Positions 27,026 through 35,773 are shown, counted from the first letter of the stretch. The stretch: DNA of 64,000 bases from Haloterrigena sp. H1 (GCF_005938085.1 NZ_SMZK01000001.1:1984001-2048000); one strand, 5' to 3'. Program-made: numbers and translations. Notes: a model not told the origin generated them from the letters alone.

Positions 27026-30000
27026 TCAATCTGCCGTCGACTCGTCGAACAGCAGCGCGAACAGTTTCCGCTGGGCCAGCCGAAGATGCCGACTGAACGT
27101 CGGCTGGGAGACGCCGAGCGATTCAGCGACTTCTTCTCCGGTGTGTTCGCGCGGCCACTCGAAGAAGCCGCCGTAGTAGGCCGCCTCGAGCGTCCGCCGC
27201 TGGCGGTCGGACAGGTGGTCGTGCAACTCGTCGAACGGACGGGTCGAGCGAAGCGGTCGGTCGCGTTGTCGACGAGCGACGAGGTCCGTTCCCGGATAGC
27301 TGCGCTCGAGGTGCTGGACGAACGAGCGGACGTCGACCGGCCCGCCGAGTTCGATCACGAGTCGAGTTCGATCGTCGACCGGTGTCAGCGACCGGAGAAC
27401 GCCACCGTGGTCTGCGACCGTCTCCGCGACGGTGGGCTCGGCGACGCCGATCTCGAGGACGCCGTCATCGCCCCGCTCGACGATCGAGAGCGAATCGACC
27501 GCCGGCAGCGATTCGACTGTCTCGCGAGTCGCATCGTCGACACCGCCATCGACGGCACAGAAGGCCGTCGATCCGCCGGACGTCCGCGGTACGATCGCGC
27601 GCACCGTCAGTCGCTGCTCGAGTCGGCTGGCGATCGCCGAGAGCGGTTCGGTGTCGTCTCGCAGGACGACCTCGAGTTCGGTGATCCGGTCGGCGAGCAG
27701 TGCGCGTTTCGTCTCGATCGCACCGATCACAGCACCGGCGATCGCAGCGAGGTGCTGGCACGCACGCCGGGTGTGGTCGTCGAACGCCGACGGCTCCGCC
27801 GCGTAGGCGGTGAGCGTCCCATAGCGGACCCCATTGGCCGTCAGCGCCACGCTGAGTGCGGACTGAACTCCTCGCTCGAGGAGTCGTCGCCGCCACGATT
27901 GGTCGTCGGCGTATGTCTCCCGGTCGCTCGAAAGGTCGTCGACGACCACCAGTTCCTCGGTCGCCGCTGCTGTCCCCGTCGGTATGTCGGCGTCCGCTCC
28001 CATAGGTACCGTCGCCGACTCGAGGAACTCGCCGTCTTGCCCGGCCCAGGTCGTCGGCACGACCGTCTCGCGACCGTCATCCACGTGGCCGACCCACGCG
28101 AGCGTGATTCCGTCGGTCGTCTCGAAAGGAGACAGGGAGACGACCGCCTCGCAGAGATGTCGTTCGAGCGCCTCGCGCGTCTCGGCCGTCAGCATCGCCC
28201 TCCCTGCGTCCCATACCCGTTCGCTCTGATCGGCGGTGGTTTCGAGGCGTGAGCGATCGTGCCGGCACGTCCGGAGGCTATCGGCACGCTCGAGGGACTC
28301 GAGGGCGACCGCGGCGGCGTCCGACACCGTCTCGATCGGGGCCGACTCGAGTCCGTCGAACGCCATCGGATCGGTGCTGGTCGCGAGGACGACAGCTTGC
28401 GTCGTAATCGGGACTGAGAGGACCCGCTCGGCGCGGAGTCCGGTTTGAGCGAGAAACGTGTCGAACTCGGCGCGCTCGTAAACGGTGGGCGAGCGAATCG
28501 TCGCTTCGTCCTCGACGGTGGCTGCCAGCGGTGTGTCGTCGAGATCGATCGGCGGTGGCTCGATCGAGTGGCGATCGCCACCGACGTGCTCGGCTGCCGC
28601 AAGCGTTGCCGGGTGCAGCCGATCGCCGGCGACGCGATACCAGACGGCCACGTCAGCGCCCGCGTGCTCGCAGATGGCATCCGTCGTAGCGTCGCGAACG
28701 ACTGACGGCGCCTCTGCACGGCGAACGGTCGCGATCGTATCGTGGATCGTCGACAGGGTAGCCACACGAGAATCGCGTCTGTCACGGACGACACAGAGCG
28801 TTCGATCGGGGATCGACAGCGGCACGACGAAGACGTCGACCGGCGGTGCCTCGTCGGTCGCGAGCGTGCCCGAGACCGGCTCCATCCATCTGACGACCGG
28901 CGAGCGAGCTCGCGTTCGAATCGCCGACGCGAGGTCCTCGTCGAACATCGTCTCGAGCTCCTGGCCGGCGAGTGCGTCCGTGTTCGCGAGCTCTCGGAAT
29001 GCTGGATTCGCCAGCCGAATCGTCGACTCCTCAAGGACGGCGATTCCATCGTCGAGTGCATCAATGACAGCCTCGAGCAGCTCGAGACGCTCCAGGTCCG
29101 GCTCGGCCGCAGCGTCGACGGGCCCTTTTCTCGCGTAGACTGAAACACCGTCGTCGCCAGGATGGACGCACATGGCGAGTCGCCCCTCGAGCGACGGTGC
29201 GGTCGCGCTACCCGTTTCGACCGCACCCGTCGATTCTGCGGCACGCACCCGGTCGAACAGCGCTTCGGTTATTTCGTCCGGAAGGAGGTCCCAGACGACG
29301 GTTCCAGTCACGTCTGTGGGATCGATCTGGCGGGTCTCGGGACGAAACAATGCGAGCGCCGCGTCGTTGGCATACTGCAGCTCATCCTGCGAGCCGAGGA
29401 CGAAAAACGCGTCCGCAAGCCGGTCGACGCCCGCACGCAGGGCAGCGGGAGCGGCCGCTGCGCCGACCCCAGTTCGGGTCACGACGACTCCCTCGACGGT
29501 CGGGTCAGCGAGTCGATTCGCGCAGGCCAGCTCCGAGACACGCCACGTGCCATCGGCATCGCCCAGTCGCAGGGTAACACGTTCGGTCGTGCCGACCGAC
29601 GCGTCGGTGACGGCCGCGAGCGTCTCGCGGATCGCCTCACGGTCGTCGGGATGGACGAGCCGATCGATCGGCGTCCGCTCGAGTTCGGCGGGTGTATATC
29701 CCAGTGCTGACTCGACTGCCGGGGTCGCGTATTCGATCTCGCCGTCGGCGTCGAGTACCCAAACGACAGCAGCGGCGTGCTCGAGGATCGACCGTCGGCG
29801 TCGGTCTGCGGCCGCAGCGGCCAGCCGATACTGCTCTCGCTCGGCTGCGGTTCGAACCCGCGCGGTTAGCACCGTCGGCGATTCGTCCCGAGCTACGACG
29901 TCGCTTGCGCCAGCCGAGAGCGCGTCGTCAGCATCCGGGCCATCGGTGATGGCCACGATTGGCCGCTCGTCGGATTCGACGGCGAGTCGCTCGAGTATCG

Positions 30001-30229
30001 ATTCCTCCGCCAATCGATCGCCGGCAGCCGCGTCGAACGAACAGACCAGACAGTGGACGTCGCGCTCGGCGAGTCGCTCGCGGGCCCCCTCGAGCGTCGG
30101 CTCTCGAAGAATCGACGCGTCCGTAAATCGTGCAGTGAGCGCGTCCCTCGCGTCGTCAGCGGCGGCGTCATCTCCGACGATCAGCACACGAGGCGTGTCG
30201 CCGACGACGGTCGTGCTCCGCTCGCTCAT
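27026..30229 (-). CDS. Large PAS/GAF sensor-regulator with Bat and HTH_10 domains
   Basis: This 1067-aa protein starts with a receiver-like domain (RVLIVGDDAAADDA, residues about 13-125) whose phospho-acceptor region is degenerate. Three PAS-like domains follow (about 143-260, 265-370, 390-480; for example VVWVLDADGEIEYATPA). Two GAF domains come next (about 500-640 and 665-820), then the Bat domain and a C-terminal HTH_10 (LSDRQRRTLEAAYYGGFFEW, then EEVAESLGVSQPTFSRHLR). It lacks a kinase and acts as a one-component sensor. Such proteins sense light, oxygen or redox in haloarchaea; the signal here is unknown. Confidence 0.9.
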   Translation of the reverse strand: MSERSTTVVGDTPRVLIVGDDAAADDARDALTARFTDASILREPTLEGARERLAERDVHCLVCSFDAAAGDRLAEESILERLAVESDERPIVAITDGPDADDALSAGASDVVARDESPTVLTARVRTAAEREQYRLAAAAADRRRRSILEHAAAVVWVLDADGEIEYATPAVESALGYTPAELERTPIDRLVHPDDREAIRETLAAVTDASVGTTERVTLRLGDADGTWRVSELACANRLADPTVEGVVVTRTGVGAAAAPAALRAGVDRLADAFFVLGSQDELQYANDAALALFRPETRQIDPTDVTGTVVWDLLPDEITEALFDRVRAAESTGAVETGSATAPSLEGRLAMCVHPGDDGVSVYARKGPVDAAAEPDLERLELLEAVIDALDDGIAVLEESTIRLANPAFRELANTDALAGQELETMFDEDLASAIRTRARSPVVRWMEPVSGTLATDEAPPVDVFVVPLSIPDRTLCVVRDRRDSRVATLSTIHDTIATVRRAEAPSVVRDATTDAICEHAGADVAVWYRVAGDRLHPATLAAAEHVGGDRHSIEPPPIDLDDTPLAATVEDEATIRSPTVYERAEFDTFLAQTGLRAERVLSVPITTQAVVLATSTDPMAFDGLESAPIETVSDAAAVALESLERADSLRTCRHDRSRLETTADQSERVWDAGRAMLTAETREALERHLCEAVVSLSPFETTDGITLAWVGHVDDGRETVVPTTWAGQDGEFLESATVPMGADADIPTGTAAATEELVVVDDLSSDRETYADDQSWRRRLLERGVQSALSVALTANGVRYGTLTAYAAEPSAFDDHTRRACQHLAAIAGAVIGAIETKRALLADRITELEVVLRDDTEPLSAIASRLEQRLTVRAIVPRTSGGSTAFCAVDGGVDDATRETVESLPAVDSLSIVERGDDGVLEIGVAEPTVAETVADHGGVLRSLTPVDDRTRLVIELGGPVDVRSFVQHLERSYPGTDLVARRQRDRPLRSTRPFDELHDHLSDRQRRTLEAAYYGGFFEWPREHTGEEVAESLGVSQPTFSRHLRLAQRKLFALLFDESTAD

Positions 30230-30434
30230 GTGACGGCCACCTCCGGGTGAACCGCGCCGATAGCCGACACTCGCTGGCGACCCTGTTTCGTCGTCGGGTC
30301 CGGATGGCGAACGGCATAGCGAGCGGACTGCCCGACCACAATAGCGACTGCGTCGCGTTCTCGCAGGTTAAGTATCGGTCTCGTACCCGGTCGTAGCGAT
30401 GGATTAGGAAGACGACCCACCGTGCTGGCAGCCG

Positions 30435-30857
30435 CTAGGACTGGGCTCGAACCGTGAGGACCGGAACGGGGGAATTTCGGACGATCTCTTCGGCAACGCT
30501 GCCCGAGAGCAGGTGATCGAGCCCGGAACGGCCAGCCGTCCCGACGATCACCATATCGACCGGGTTCGTCTCCGCGTAGTCGACGATCTGTTCCTGTGGG
30601 ACGCCGTGGCGGATATCCGTTGTCGCGTCGACACCCTCTCGATCCGCCGCTTCTTTGGCTTCGTCGGCGGCCGTGGCGGCCTCCTCCTCCGGATCGGTCC
30701 GAAGCCGGTCCTGTTTGTTCTCCGCTTGTGGGCCGTCCTCCGAAACCGACAGCACGTGCAGGGTCGCATCGAGCTGGGCCGCGAGCTCGATTCCTTGCTC
30801 GGTCGCCCGGTGAGCGGCGTCGCTTCCGTCCGTTGCGAGGAGCAGGTCTTGATACAT
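30435..30857 (-). CDS. Universal stress protein (UspA family)
   Basis: This 140-aa single-domain USP begins YQDLLLATDGSDAA. It has the ATP-binding G-2x-G-9x-G(S/T) signature GTAGRSGLDHLLSGSVAEEIV near the C-terminus. A charged loop (about 50-80) is longer than usual. It is likely an ATP-binding cytoplasmic dimer. Confidence 0.9.
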   Translation of the reverse strand: MYQDLLLATDGSDAAHRATEQGIELAAQLDATLHVLSVSEDGPQAENKQDRLRTDPEEEAATAADEAKEAADREGVDATTDIRHGVPQEQIVDYAETNPVDMVIVGTAGRSGLDHLLSGSVAEEIVRNSPVPVLTVRAQS

Positions 30858-30964
30858 GGACGTCCGTTCGAGCGACTACGGGATACATCCCGGACCTGCC
30901 GTTGCCTGCCGGGAGAGTCTCATTCTCAAGCACCACTCAGCCCGCTATGCTTCGATTGCCCTCT

Positions 30965-31678
30965 CTAGAGTAGCAAGGAGAGCGCCTCGAGGCGTGACCC
31001 CAGATTGAAGTAATCGAAGACGACGAGAGCGAGATACAGTTGCCCGATTCCGGCGACGATCATTACCACACCCGCGATGCGCTTCAGCAATCCGGAGTAA
31101 GCCGTCAACCGACCAGCGCCGGCAATAAGCCCCATCCCCGTCGCGACGGTCAGCGAGATCATCAGCACGATGACGCTGCCGACGTAGGTTCCAAGGAGGA
31201 CCACCGCATCGGCCGTCGAGAGCGACAGCGCACGGGTGACGACGCTGATGAACAGCGGCGCGACACAGCCCGCTGACGCGAGGGCATAGCCCATGCCAAA
31301 GATCCCAAAGCCGAGCACGCTCGAGCGCCGTTTCGGGAGGGTAACGGAGATCGATGGTGCACGGCCGGCGACGATCAGCGCACCGAGGACGACCAACACG
31401 AGGCCAGCCCCGGCTTCGAACCACTTGATCGACGAGATCATCGACTGACCGATCCAGAACGTCGCCCCGAGCAGCGCCGCGAACGTGACGAGGACGCCGA
31501 GGCCAGCGAACAGCCCGCGGCTCAGCGCACCACCGAGCGACGCCTGCTCGCCGTCGGTCTGGCTCACATAAAAGCCGACGTAGCCGGGCAACAGCGGGTA
31601 CGCACACGGCGAGAAAAACGTCGCGATGCCGGTCGACAGCCCGAACACGATCGACGTGGTCAGCGCAGCGTCGACCAT
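30965..31678 (-). CDS. CcdA/DsbD-like thiol-disulfide transporter
   Basis: The protein has 237 aa and six predicted membrane segments. FFSPCAYPLLPGYV (first helix) and ASAGCVAPLFISV (fourth helix) carry the paired cysteines that pass reducing equivalents across the membrane in the CcdA family. It starts 2 nt after the TlpA-like gene in an SCO-TlpA-CcdA operon, so it presumably re-reduces those extracytoplasmic thioredoxin-fold proteins. Confidence 0.92.
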   Translation of the reverse strand: MVDAALTTSIVFGLSTGIATFFSPCAYPLLPGYVGFYVSQTDGEQASLGGALSRGLFAGLGVLVTFAALLGATFWIGQSMISSIKWFEAGAGLVLVVLGALIVAGRAPSISVTLPKRRSSVLGFGIFGMGYALASAGCVAPLFISVVTRALSLSTADAVVLLGTYVGSVIVLMISLTVATGMGLIAGAGRLTAYSGLLKRIAGVVMIVAGIGQLYLALVVFDYFNLGSRLEALSLLL

Positions 31679-31680
31679 CC

Positions 31681-32256
31681 TTACTGTCCTCCGGGTTCGA
31701 GTGCCTGTTCGATGCCAGCGACGAGGTCATCCGTGGACTTCTTCCCACCCGACGACCACTGAATCCGTCCGGACGCGTCGATCGCGACGGCATACGGAAT
31801 ACCTTGAATGACGTACTGGGAGCTCAGTTCCGCGGTCGGATCGATCCCAACCGTCCAGCTTCCGTCGTTCTTTTCCCACCAGTCGACGATTTTCGCTTTC
31901 GTCACCGAGCGCCCGACTGCCTCGTTCGTGACTGACATGAACAGCACGTCGTCACCAAGCCGGTCGTGAGCCTCGATGAGCGCGGGCATCTGCTCTTCGC
32001 AGGGGTCACACCACGTCGCGAAGAAGTCGATGAATGTCGCTTGGTCGGTTGCCGGTACACGGACCTCCCCAGCCTCGCTTCCTGGCGCCTCGATCGTCTC
32101 AACCGTGCGTGGGTCGACCGGCTTGTTCCCGTCGTCGGATTCGTTGTCGGCGTTGTCGGCATTGCCGGCCGATGGGAAACCGTTGATCGCTACTGCACCC
32201 GCACCACCGATGACGCCCAGACTGCCGATTCCAGCGAGGACGTCTCGTCTTCGCAT
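31681..32256 (-). CDS. TlpA-like extracytoplasmic thioredoxin-fold protein
   Basis: The protein has 191 aa. A Tat-type N-terminus (MRRRDVLAGIGSLGVIGG) is followed by an acidic linker. The thioredoxin fold has the active site WCDPC (in FIDFFATWCDPCEEQMPAL) and a cis-Pro-type IQGIPYAVAID. It is the likely electron acceptor from the adjacent CcdA-like transporter and may deliver electrons to SCO or haem/copper-site maturation. The ATG directly abuts the SCO stop. Confidence 0.9.
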   Translation of the reverse strand: MRRRDVLAGIGSLGVIGGAGAVAINGFPSAGNADNADNESDDGNKPVDPRTVETIEAPGSEAGEVRVPATDQATFIDFFATWCDPCEEQMPALIEAHDRLGDDVLFMSVTNEAVGRSVTKAKIVDWWEKNDGSWTVGIDPTAELSSQYVIQGIPYAVAIDASGRIQWSSGGKKSTDDLVAGIEQALEPGGQ

Positions 32257-32970
32257 CTACTTCGTCACCACCGTTTCGACGTCGTCGACGACCTTCGACG
32301 GGTCGATGGCAGCGCCGTTCGGGTACGCACGCTCGACGATGCCGCGTTTGTTGGCAAGAAGGATCAGATTGTAGTGGGGAAACATGTACTCGAGATTGTC
32401 ATACTCCGGGGCATCCGTCTTCTTGAAGGGGAGCCCGATGTCCTCGGTCATGATCGTCTTTGCCTCGTCATACGTCTCGGGCCTGAGGAAATGCCAGTTA
32501 TCGGCTTCGGCGTCGACACCCTGCTGTTCGGCGAACGTCCGTAGTTTCGATTCAGTGTCTCGTTCGGGATCGAACGTCATCTCGAGGAGCGCAACGTCGT
32601 CGCTGAAGCCGTTTTCGGCGGCGGCTTCCTGGGTGCGTCGCAGCCGCAACGTGAGTGCTGGACACATCCCGTCCGGGCAGTTCGTATATACGAACGTCAT
32701 CAACACGGCCCGCTCGCCCTCGAACTGGTCGGTCGAGATCGTCTCATCGATCAGGGGGTCGGGCAGGCTGAGCGTCGGCAACTCGTCGCCGTAGGTCGGG
32801 TGTGACGACTCGCTTAAATCCACCTCCGGCGGCTCGAGGATGGTATCGGGGGTGCCGGAATCCGAGGATCCGTTTCCGGACTCTCCGCCGCCGATCGTTT
32901 CGCCGAGACAGCCAGAAACACTGGTGAGACCTGCGATTCCGACTGTGCCAAGATATGTCCGCCGGTCCAT
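32257..32970 (-). CDS. SCO1/SenC family copper-binding lipoprotein
   Basis: The protein has 237 aa. The lipobox-like SVSGCLGE after MDRRTYLG suggests a membrane-anchored lipoprotein. The SCO copper ligands are visible as YTNCPDGMC and a later His in FPHYNLIL. SCO proteins load copper into the CuA site of cytochrome oxidase or act as thiol reductases. It heads the SCO-TlpA-CcdA operon and is divergent from the P19-like lipoprotein gene. Confidence 0.9.
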   Translation of the reverse strand: MDRRTYLGTVGIAGLTSVSGCLGETIGGGESGNGSSDSGTPDTILEPPEVDLSESSHPTYGDELPTLSLPDPLIDETISTDQFEGERAVLMTFVYTNCPDGMCPALTLRLRRTQEAAAENGFSDDVALLEMTFDPERDTESKLRTFAEQQGVDAEADNWHFLRPETYDEAKTIMTEDIGLPFKKTDAPEYDNLEYMFPHYNLILLANKRGIVERAYPNGAAIDPSKVVDDVETVVTK

Positions 32971-33161
32971 AGATACGTTCTAGGAGCGGCAGATCAAAGG
33001 TTCGTTGGTTCACGTCGCGAAGGAACAATATTACAATCGCCGAACACTACTGAACCCCGCCAGCCACAGTGGACGCCCCATCGAGACGGGCGATCGCACG
33101 GGTATCACGTTCGACCAGTGAACCAACAGGCGTTTTGTCGGGGATTCCCAACCACCGGCCA

Positions 33162-34262
33162 ATGAACCGCCGGGCTTTCCTCCGTGGTACAGCCGCAGCC
33201 GGAGCCGCCGGAACCGTCGGCCTCGCCGGCTGTCTCGACCAACTCGGGTTCGAAGAAGAATCTGCTTTTGCCAACCCGCCGCTCGTCGAGAACCGACCCG
33301 ACGCCGTCTATCTCCCCTCCTCGCGCGACGGGATGGGGATGTACGGGATGGCGACCGACGGCGACTACGCCGCCATGCTCTCGTACACCTTCCCCCACCG
33401 GTTCTGGACCGTCGAAGCCACCGATGAGGGGAAAGAACTCGTCGAGATCACCGCTGACGACAATCTTCACCTCATGGTCACCGTCTGGGATCGCGAGACA
33501 CACACCGTCCTTCCGGTGGACACGCGCCTCGAAATTCGACAGGACGGCGACCTCGTCGATATCGGCACCTCCTCGCTGTGGCCGATGATCTCCCAGCGGA
33601 TGGGCTTTCACTACGGGGATAACATCCAGCTCCCGGGCGAAGGAACGTACACAGCACGCATTCAAGCCGGTCCGACCAGCCTCGAGCAGACCGGCGCGTT
33701 CGAGGGCCGACTGGGCTCGCTCGGCGCGCTCGAGATCGATTTCGAGTACGTCCGGTCGGACATTCACGACCTCACGTTCGAGACGATCCCCGAAGCACAG
33801 CGGGGGAACAGCGAGGCGTTGTCGCTTATGAAAATGAAACACGGTGATGACGGCGGGCACACGCCGATGGGGCAGGCCACGTCGCTCGAGGAACTGCCTG
33901 GGGAGTCACTCGAGGCCCAGCACAGTGGCGACGCGACGTTCGCCGCGCTCGTCTCCGACGCCGACCGGCTCACGGACGGTGGCTCGTATCTGGCGATCAG
34001 CCCCAGAACCCCGTACAACGGGATCATTCTGCCATTTACATCCCTGTCTGCGACCGTCGAACGGGATGGTGAGACCATCTACGACGGATCGCTCGCGGAG
34101 ACGCTCGATCACGAGATCGGCCACCACTACGGCGTCGCCGTCGATGACCTCGCGTCCGGAGACCGCGTGACGGTGACCGTCGACTCACCACCGCAGGTGT
34201 CACGGCACGACGGCTACGAGACGGCGTTTTTCGACTTCGACGACATCACCTATACGGTGTGA
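33162..34262 (+). CDS. P19/Tp34-like metal-binding Tat lipoprotein (DUF7350-like)
   Basis: This 366-aa product starts at ATG MNRRAFLRG, giving a twin-arginine signal and lipobox GLAGCLDQ. Residues about 45-205 resemble the P19/Tp34 periplasmic iron/copper-binding fold: LMVTVWDRETHTVLPV, then the metal-site-like MGFHYGDNIQLPGEGTY. A second, related domain follows with TPYNGIILPF and HHYGVAVDDL. Tp34/P19 proteins assist Fe2+ uptake and often sit with thioredoxin-fold genes. Here the SCO-TlpA-CcdA operon is divergent from it. Metal identity is inferred. Confidence 0.8.
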   Translation: MNRRAFLRGTAAAGAAGTVGLAGCLDQLGFEEESAFANPPLVENRPDAVYLPSSRDGMGMYGMATDGDYAAMLSYTFPHRFWTVEATDEGKELVEITADDNLHLMVTVWDRETHTVLPVDTRLEIRQDGDLVDIGTSSLWPMISQRMGFHYGDNIQLPGEGTYTARIQAGPTSLEQTGAFEGRLGSLGALEIDFEYVRSDIHDLTFETIPEAQRGNSEALSLMKMKHGDDGGHTPMGQATSLEELPGESLEAQHSGDATFAALVSDADRLTDGGSYLAISPRTPYNGIILPFTSLSATVERDGETIYDGSLAETLDHEIGHHYGVAVDDLASGDRVTVTVDSPPQVSRHDGYETAFFDFDDITYTV

Positions 34263-34405
34263 ATCGCCTCGGGGCCAAGCCCCAGGCATTCGCCTCGACC
34301 GCGCCTGTAAATCAGGCCGTACGACGAGTGAACGGAACGAAACGGTCCCCTGTCAGCACCGTACGATTGTGATAACTATCGGGGACGATCGACTACGTCT
34401 ACGGT

Positions 34406-34582
34406 ATGTCTCGAACCGGGAACGCGGATATGGATATCGGCTGTCCGGAGTGTGATGCGACGATCGCCACATCCATCCCACCAGGTCCCGGGATCCATGC
34501 AGAGAACGATTCGAACCGACTCCTCGGGAAAGAGACTCGGTGTCGGAACTGTGGCCACGAACTCGAACTCTACTACTACTAA
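34406..34582 (+). CDS. Small zinc-ribbon protein (58 aa)
   Basis: The ATG gives MSRTGNADMDIGCPEC, with CPEC and CRNC pairs about 34 residues apart and a Tyr-rich end (LELYYY). This is a rubredoxin-knuckle-type zinc ribbon, presumably a nucleic-acid or protein-binding micro-protein. It abuts the replication origin on the left. Confidence 0.7.
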   Translation: MSRTGNADMDIGCPECDATIATSIPPGPGIHAENDSNRLLGKETRCRNCGHELELYYY

Positions 34583-34636
34583 GCGGCGGCTATCTCTCGA
34601 TGCGACGAGTGCCCATACACCGTGACGGTTACCCGC

Positions 34637-34656
34637 ACACCGAGTTTCCGGTGAAA
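34637..34656 (+). repeat. ORB 1
   Basis: ACACCGAGTTTCCGGTGAAA, one mismatch to the consensus of this origin. Confidence 0.85.
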
Positions 34657-34742
34657 TCGTCGTCGGTCGGAACCCGTCCTCGTACGATTGACGATGGCGC
34701 TATCAGCTGAAACACGGTGTTGTCTGCTTCTAGGTGACACAC

Positions 34743-34761
34743 ACACCGGGTTTCCGGTGAA
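34743..34761 (+). repeat. ORB 2
   Basis: ACACCGGGTTTCCGGTGAA; a degenerate inverted copy sharing AAACACGGTGT lies about 25 bp to its left. Confidence 0.85.
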
Positions 34762-34857
34762 CGGTATTCGCCTTTGCATCTATAGATCAGCTCCGTCCAG
34801 AAGCGGGCCCCAGATTCCTCCACTCGCGTACCAACGGAATTGTCCGAACAGAGCTTA

Positions 34858-34946
34858 CGCGATTCACTCCTGCCCTGTTTGCTCCTCGGTTCCGACTGAG
34901 CGTCGGAACACTCATCACTCACGTGAAGGGCGGGATTCTCTCGCTG
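34858..34946. repeat. Solo left end of a TnpB element inside the origin
   Basis: The 89-bp sequence matches the complete left end of TnpB copy 2. It starts CGCGATTCAC, has the inner 8-bp hairpin GTTCCGAC/GTCGGAAC and the outer pair GCCCT/AGGGC, and ends TCTCTCGCTG. No tnpB or right end accompanies it. It is a relic or a non-autonomous (MITE-like) derivative lying between ORB 2 and ORB 3. Confidence 0.75.
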
Positions 34947-34991
34947 AATCAAGATAGAAGGCGGTGTCAGGAGAGCCCCCGACGAGCAGAC

Positions 34992-35010
34992 ACACCGTAT
35001 TTCCGGTGAA
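34992..35010 (+). repeat. ORB 3
   Basis: ACACCGTATTTCCGGTGAA, one mismatch to consensus. Confidence 0.85.
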
Positions 35011-35063
35011 TCAGATATATTGATTGTCATGTGCAGTTCCCACGTCTGTATCGACACACACAC

Positions 35064-35083
35064 ACACCGTGTTTCCGGTGAAA
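35064..35083 (+). repeat. ORB 4
   Basis: ACACCGTGTTTCCGGTGAAA, a perfect consensus copy preceded by an ACACAC run. Confidence 0.9.
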
Positions 35084-35128
35084 CGTCACGGACTGTCACC
35101 GGTGGCTTCCAGCAGTGCTGTCGAGTAC

Positions 35129-35148
35129 ACACCGGGTTTCCGGTGAAA
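35129..35148 (+). repeat. ORB 5
   Basis: ACACCGGGTTTCCGGTGAAA; the last box left of the AT-rich core. Confidence 0.9.
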
Positions 35149-35269
35149 CGATCAGACATCCATCGGAACACCGGACGAACACTCACTCGAGGACGGAACC
35201 ACCCACTGACACGAAACATCGAACTACAAAATGAAACGAAGATCTGATACGCTCCAGATCGCGATTAGC

Positions 35270-35370
35270 TAACGGGAATTCAGCATAGAATAGGTATATA
35301 TAAGTTATAGATATGAGTATAGTTCATTAAGTGAATTAGAAACTAAAGAAGATATCTATTAGATATCGCC
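35270..35370. other. AT-rich duplex-unwinding element
   Basis: About 100 bases are dominated by A and T, with TATATATAAG and several GATAT steps. They stand out sharply from the GC-rich surroundings and lie between ORB 5 and ORB 6, where strand opening is expected. Confidence 0.75.
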
Positions 35371-35502
35371 GCAATCGAACTCACTGTCTCTGATCAGCGA
35401 GGTCTTGTGCCTTCGAACACTGATCGCGATGTCTATCTCGAGCGACGATCGAAGAGATAGAACACTTCAAACCACGAGAACTCACGTTCCACCTTCCGTC
35501 GT

Positions 35503-35522
35503 ACACCGGGTTTCCGGTGAAA
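35503..35522 (+). repeat. ORB 6
   Basis: ACACCGGGTTTCCGGTGAAA; the first box right of the AT-rich core, still in the rightward orientation. Confidence 0.9.
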
Positions 35523-35574
35523 CGGATCTGGTCTAACCACCGTTTCGACTGTACCGACACTCCTGTTTTCACGG

Positions 35575-35594
35575 TTTCACCGGAAACCCGGTGT
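35575..35594 (-). repeat. ORB 7 (inverted)
   Basis: TTTCACCGGAAACCCGGTGT on the plus strand, facing ORB 6. Confidence 0.9.
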
Positions 35595-35747
35595 GTGTGT
35601 CTTCGGCCATCGGACGCTCACTCGTGGTCACTGACACGGATACAGCACGGTCGTCGAGCCTCCCGATCGACTGTATACCTTCTCTCGAGGCCGTATACTA
35701 TCGATCAAGTCTCAGCACTGGGTTGCAACCGCCAAACGGAACAGCTA

Positions 35748-35767
35748 TTTCACCGGAAACACGGTGT
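35748..35767 (-). repeat. ORB 8 (inverted) over the cdc6 promoter
   Basis: TTTCACCGGAAACACGGTGT ends 6 bp before the cdc6 ATG and overlaps where TATA and the start site of a leaderless mRNA should be. Initiator binding here would repress its own gene. Confidence 0.9.
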
Positions 35768-35773
35768 CCCTCT

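Larger units (their letters stand above)
34637..35773. other. Replication origin (oriC) with ORB repeats and AT-rich core
   Basis: Eight clear copies of a 20-bp origin recognition box (consensus ACACCGTGTTTCCGGTGAAA) surround an AT-rich stretch, directly upstream of a cdc6/orc1 gene. Five point rightward left of the AT-rich core; one rightward and two leftward copies lie between the core and cdc6. A degenerate inverted copy lies at about 34702-34720 and a ninth good copy lies beyond cdc6 at 37722. This is the standard archaeal layout of initiator binding sites around a duplex-unwinding element. Confidence 0.9.

Noticed and set aside
29840..29870. A GGTTCGAACCC-like string resembling a tRNA T-arm
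   Set aside because: It lies within the coding sequence of the large Bat-like regulator, without acceptor or anticodon stems around it.
34637..35767. Regularly recurring 20-bp repeats that could suggest a CRISPR array
   Set aside because: Spacing is irregular (tens to hundreds of bases), orientation switches, and the repeats flank an AT-rich core next to cdc6, so they are origin recognition boxes.
35591..35773. An upstream in-frame extension of cdc6
   Set aside because: It would translate through ORB 7 and ORB 8; the Cdc6 family N-terminus and promoter position fit the ATG at 35774.
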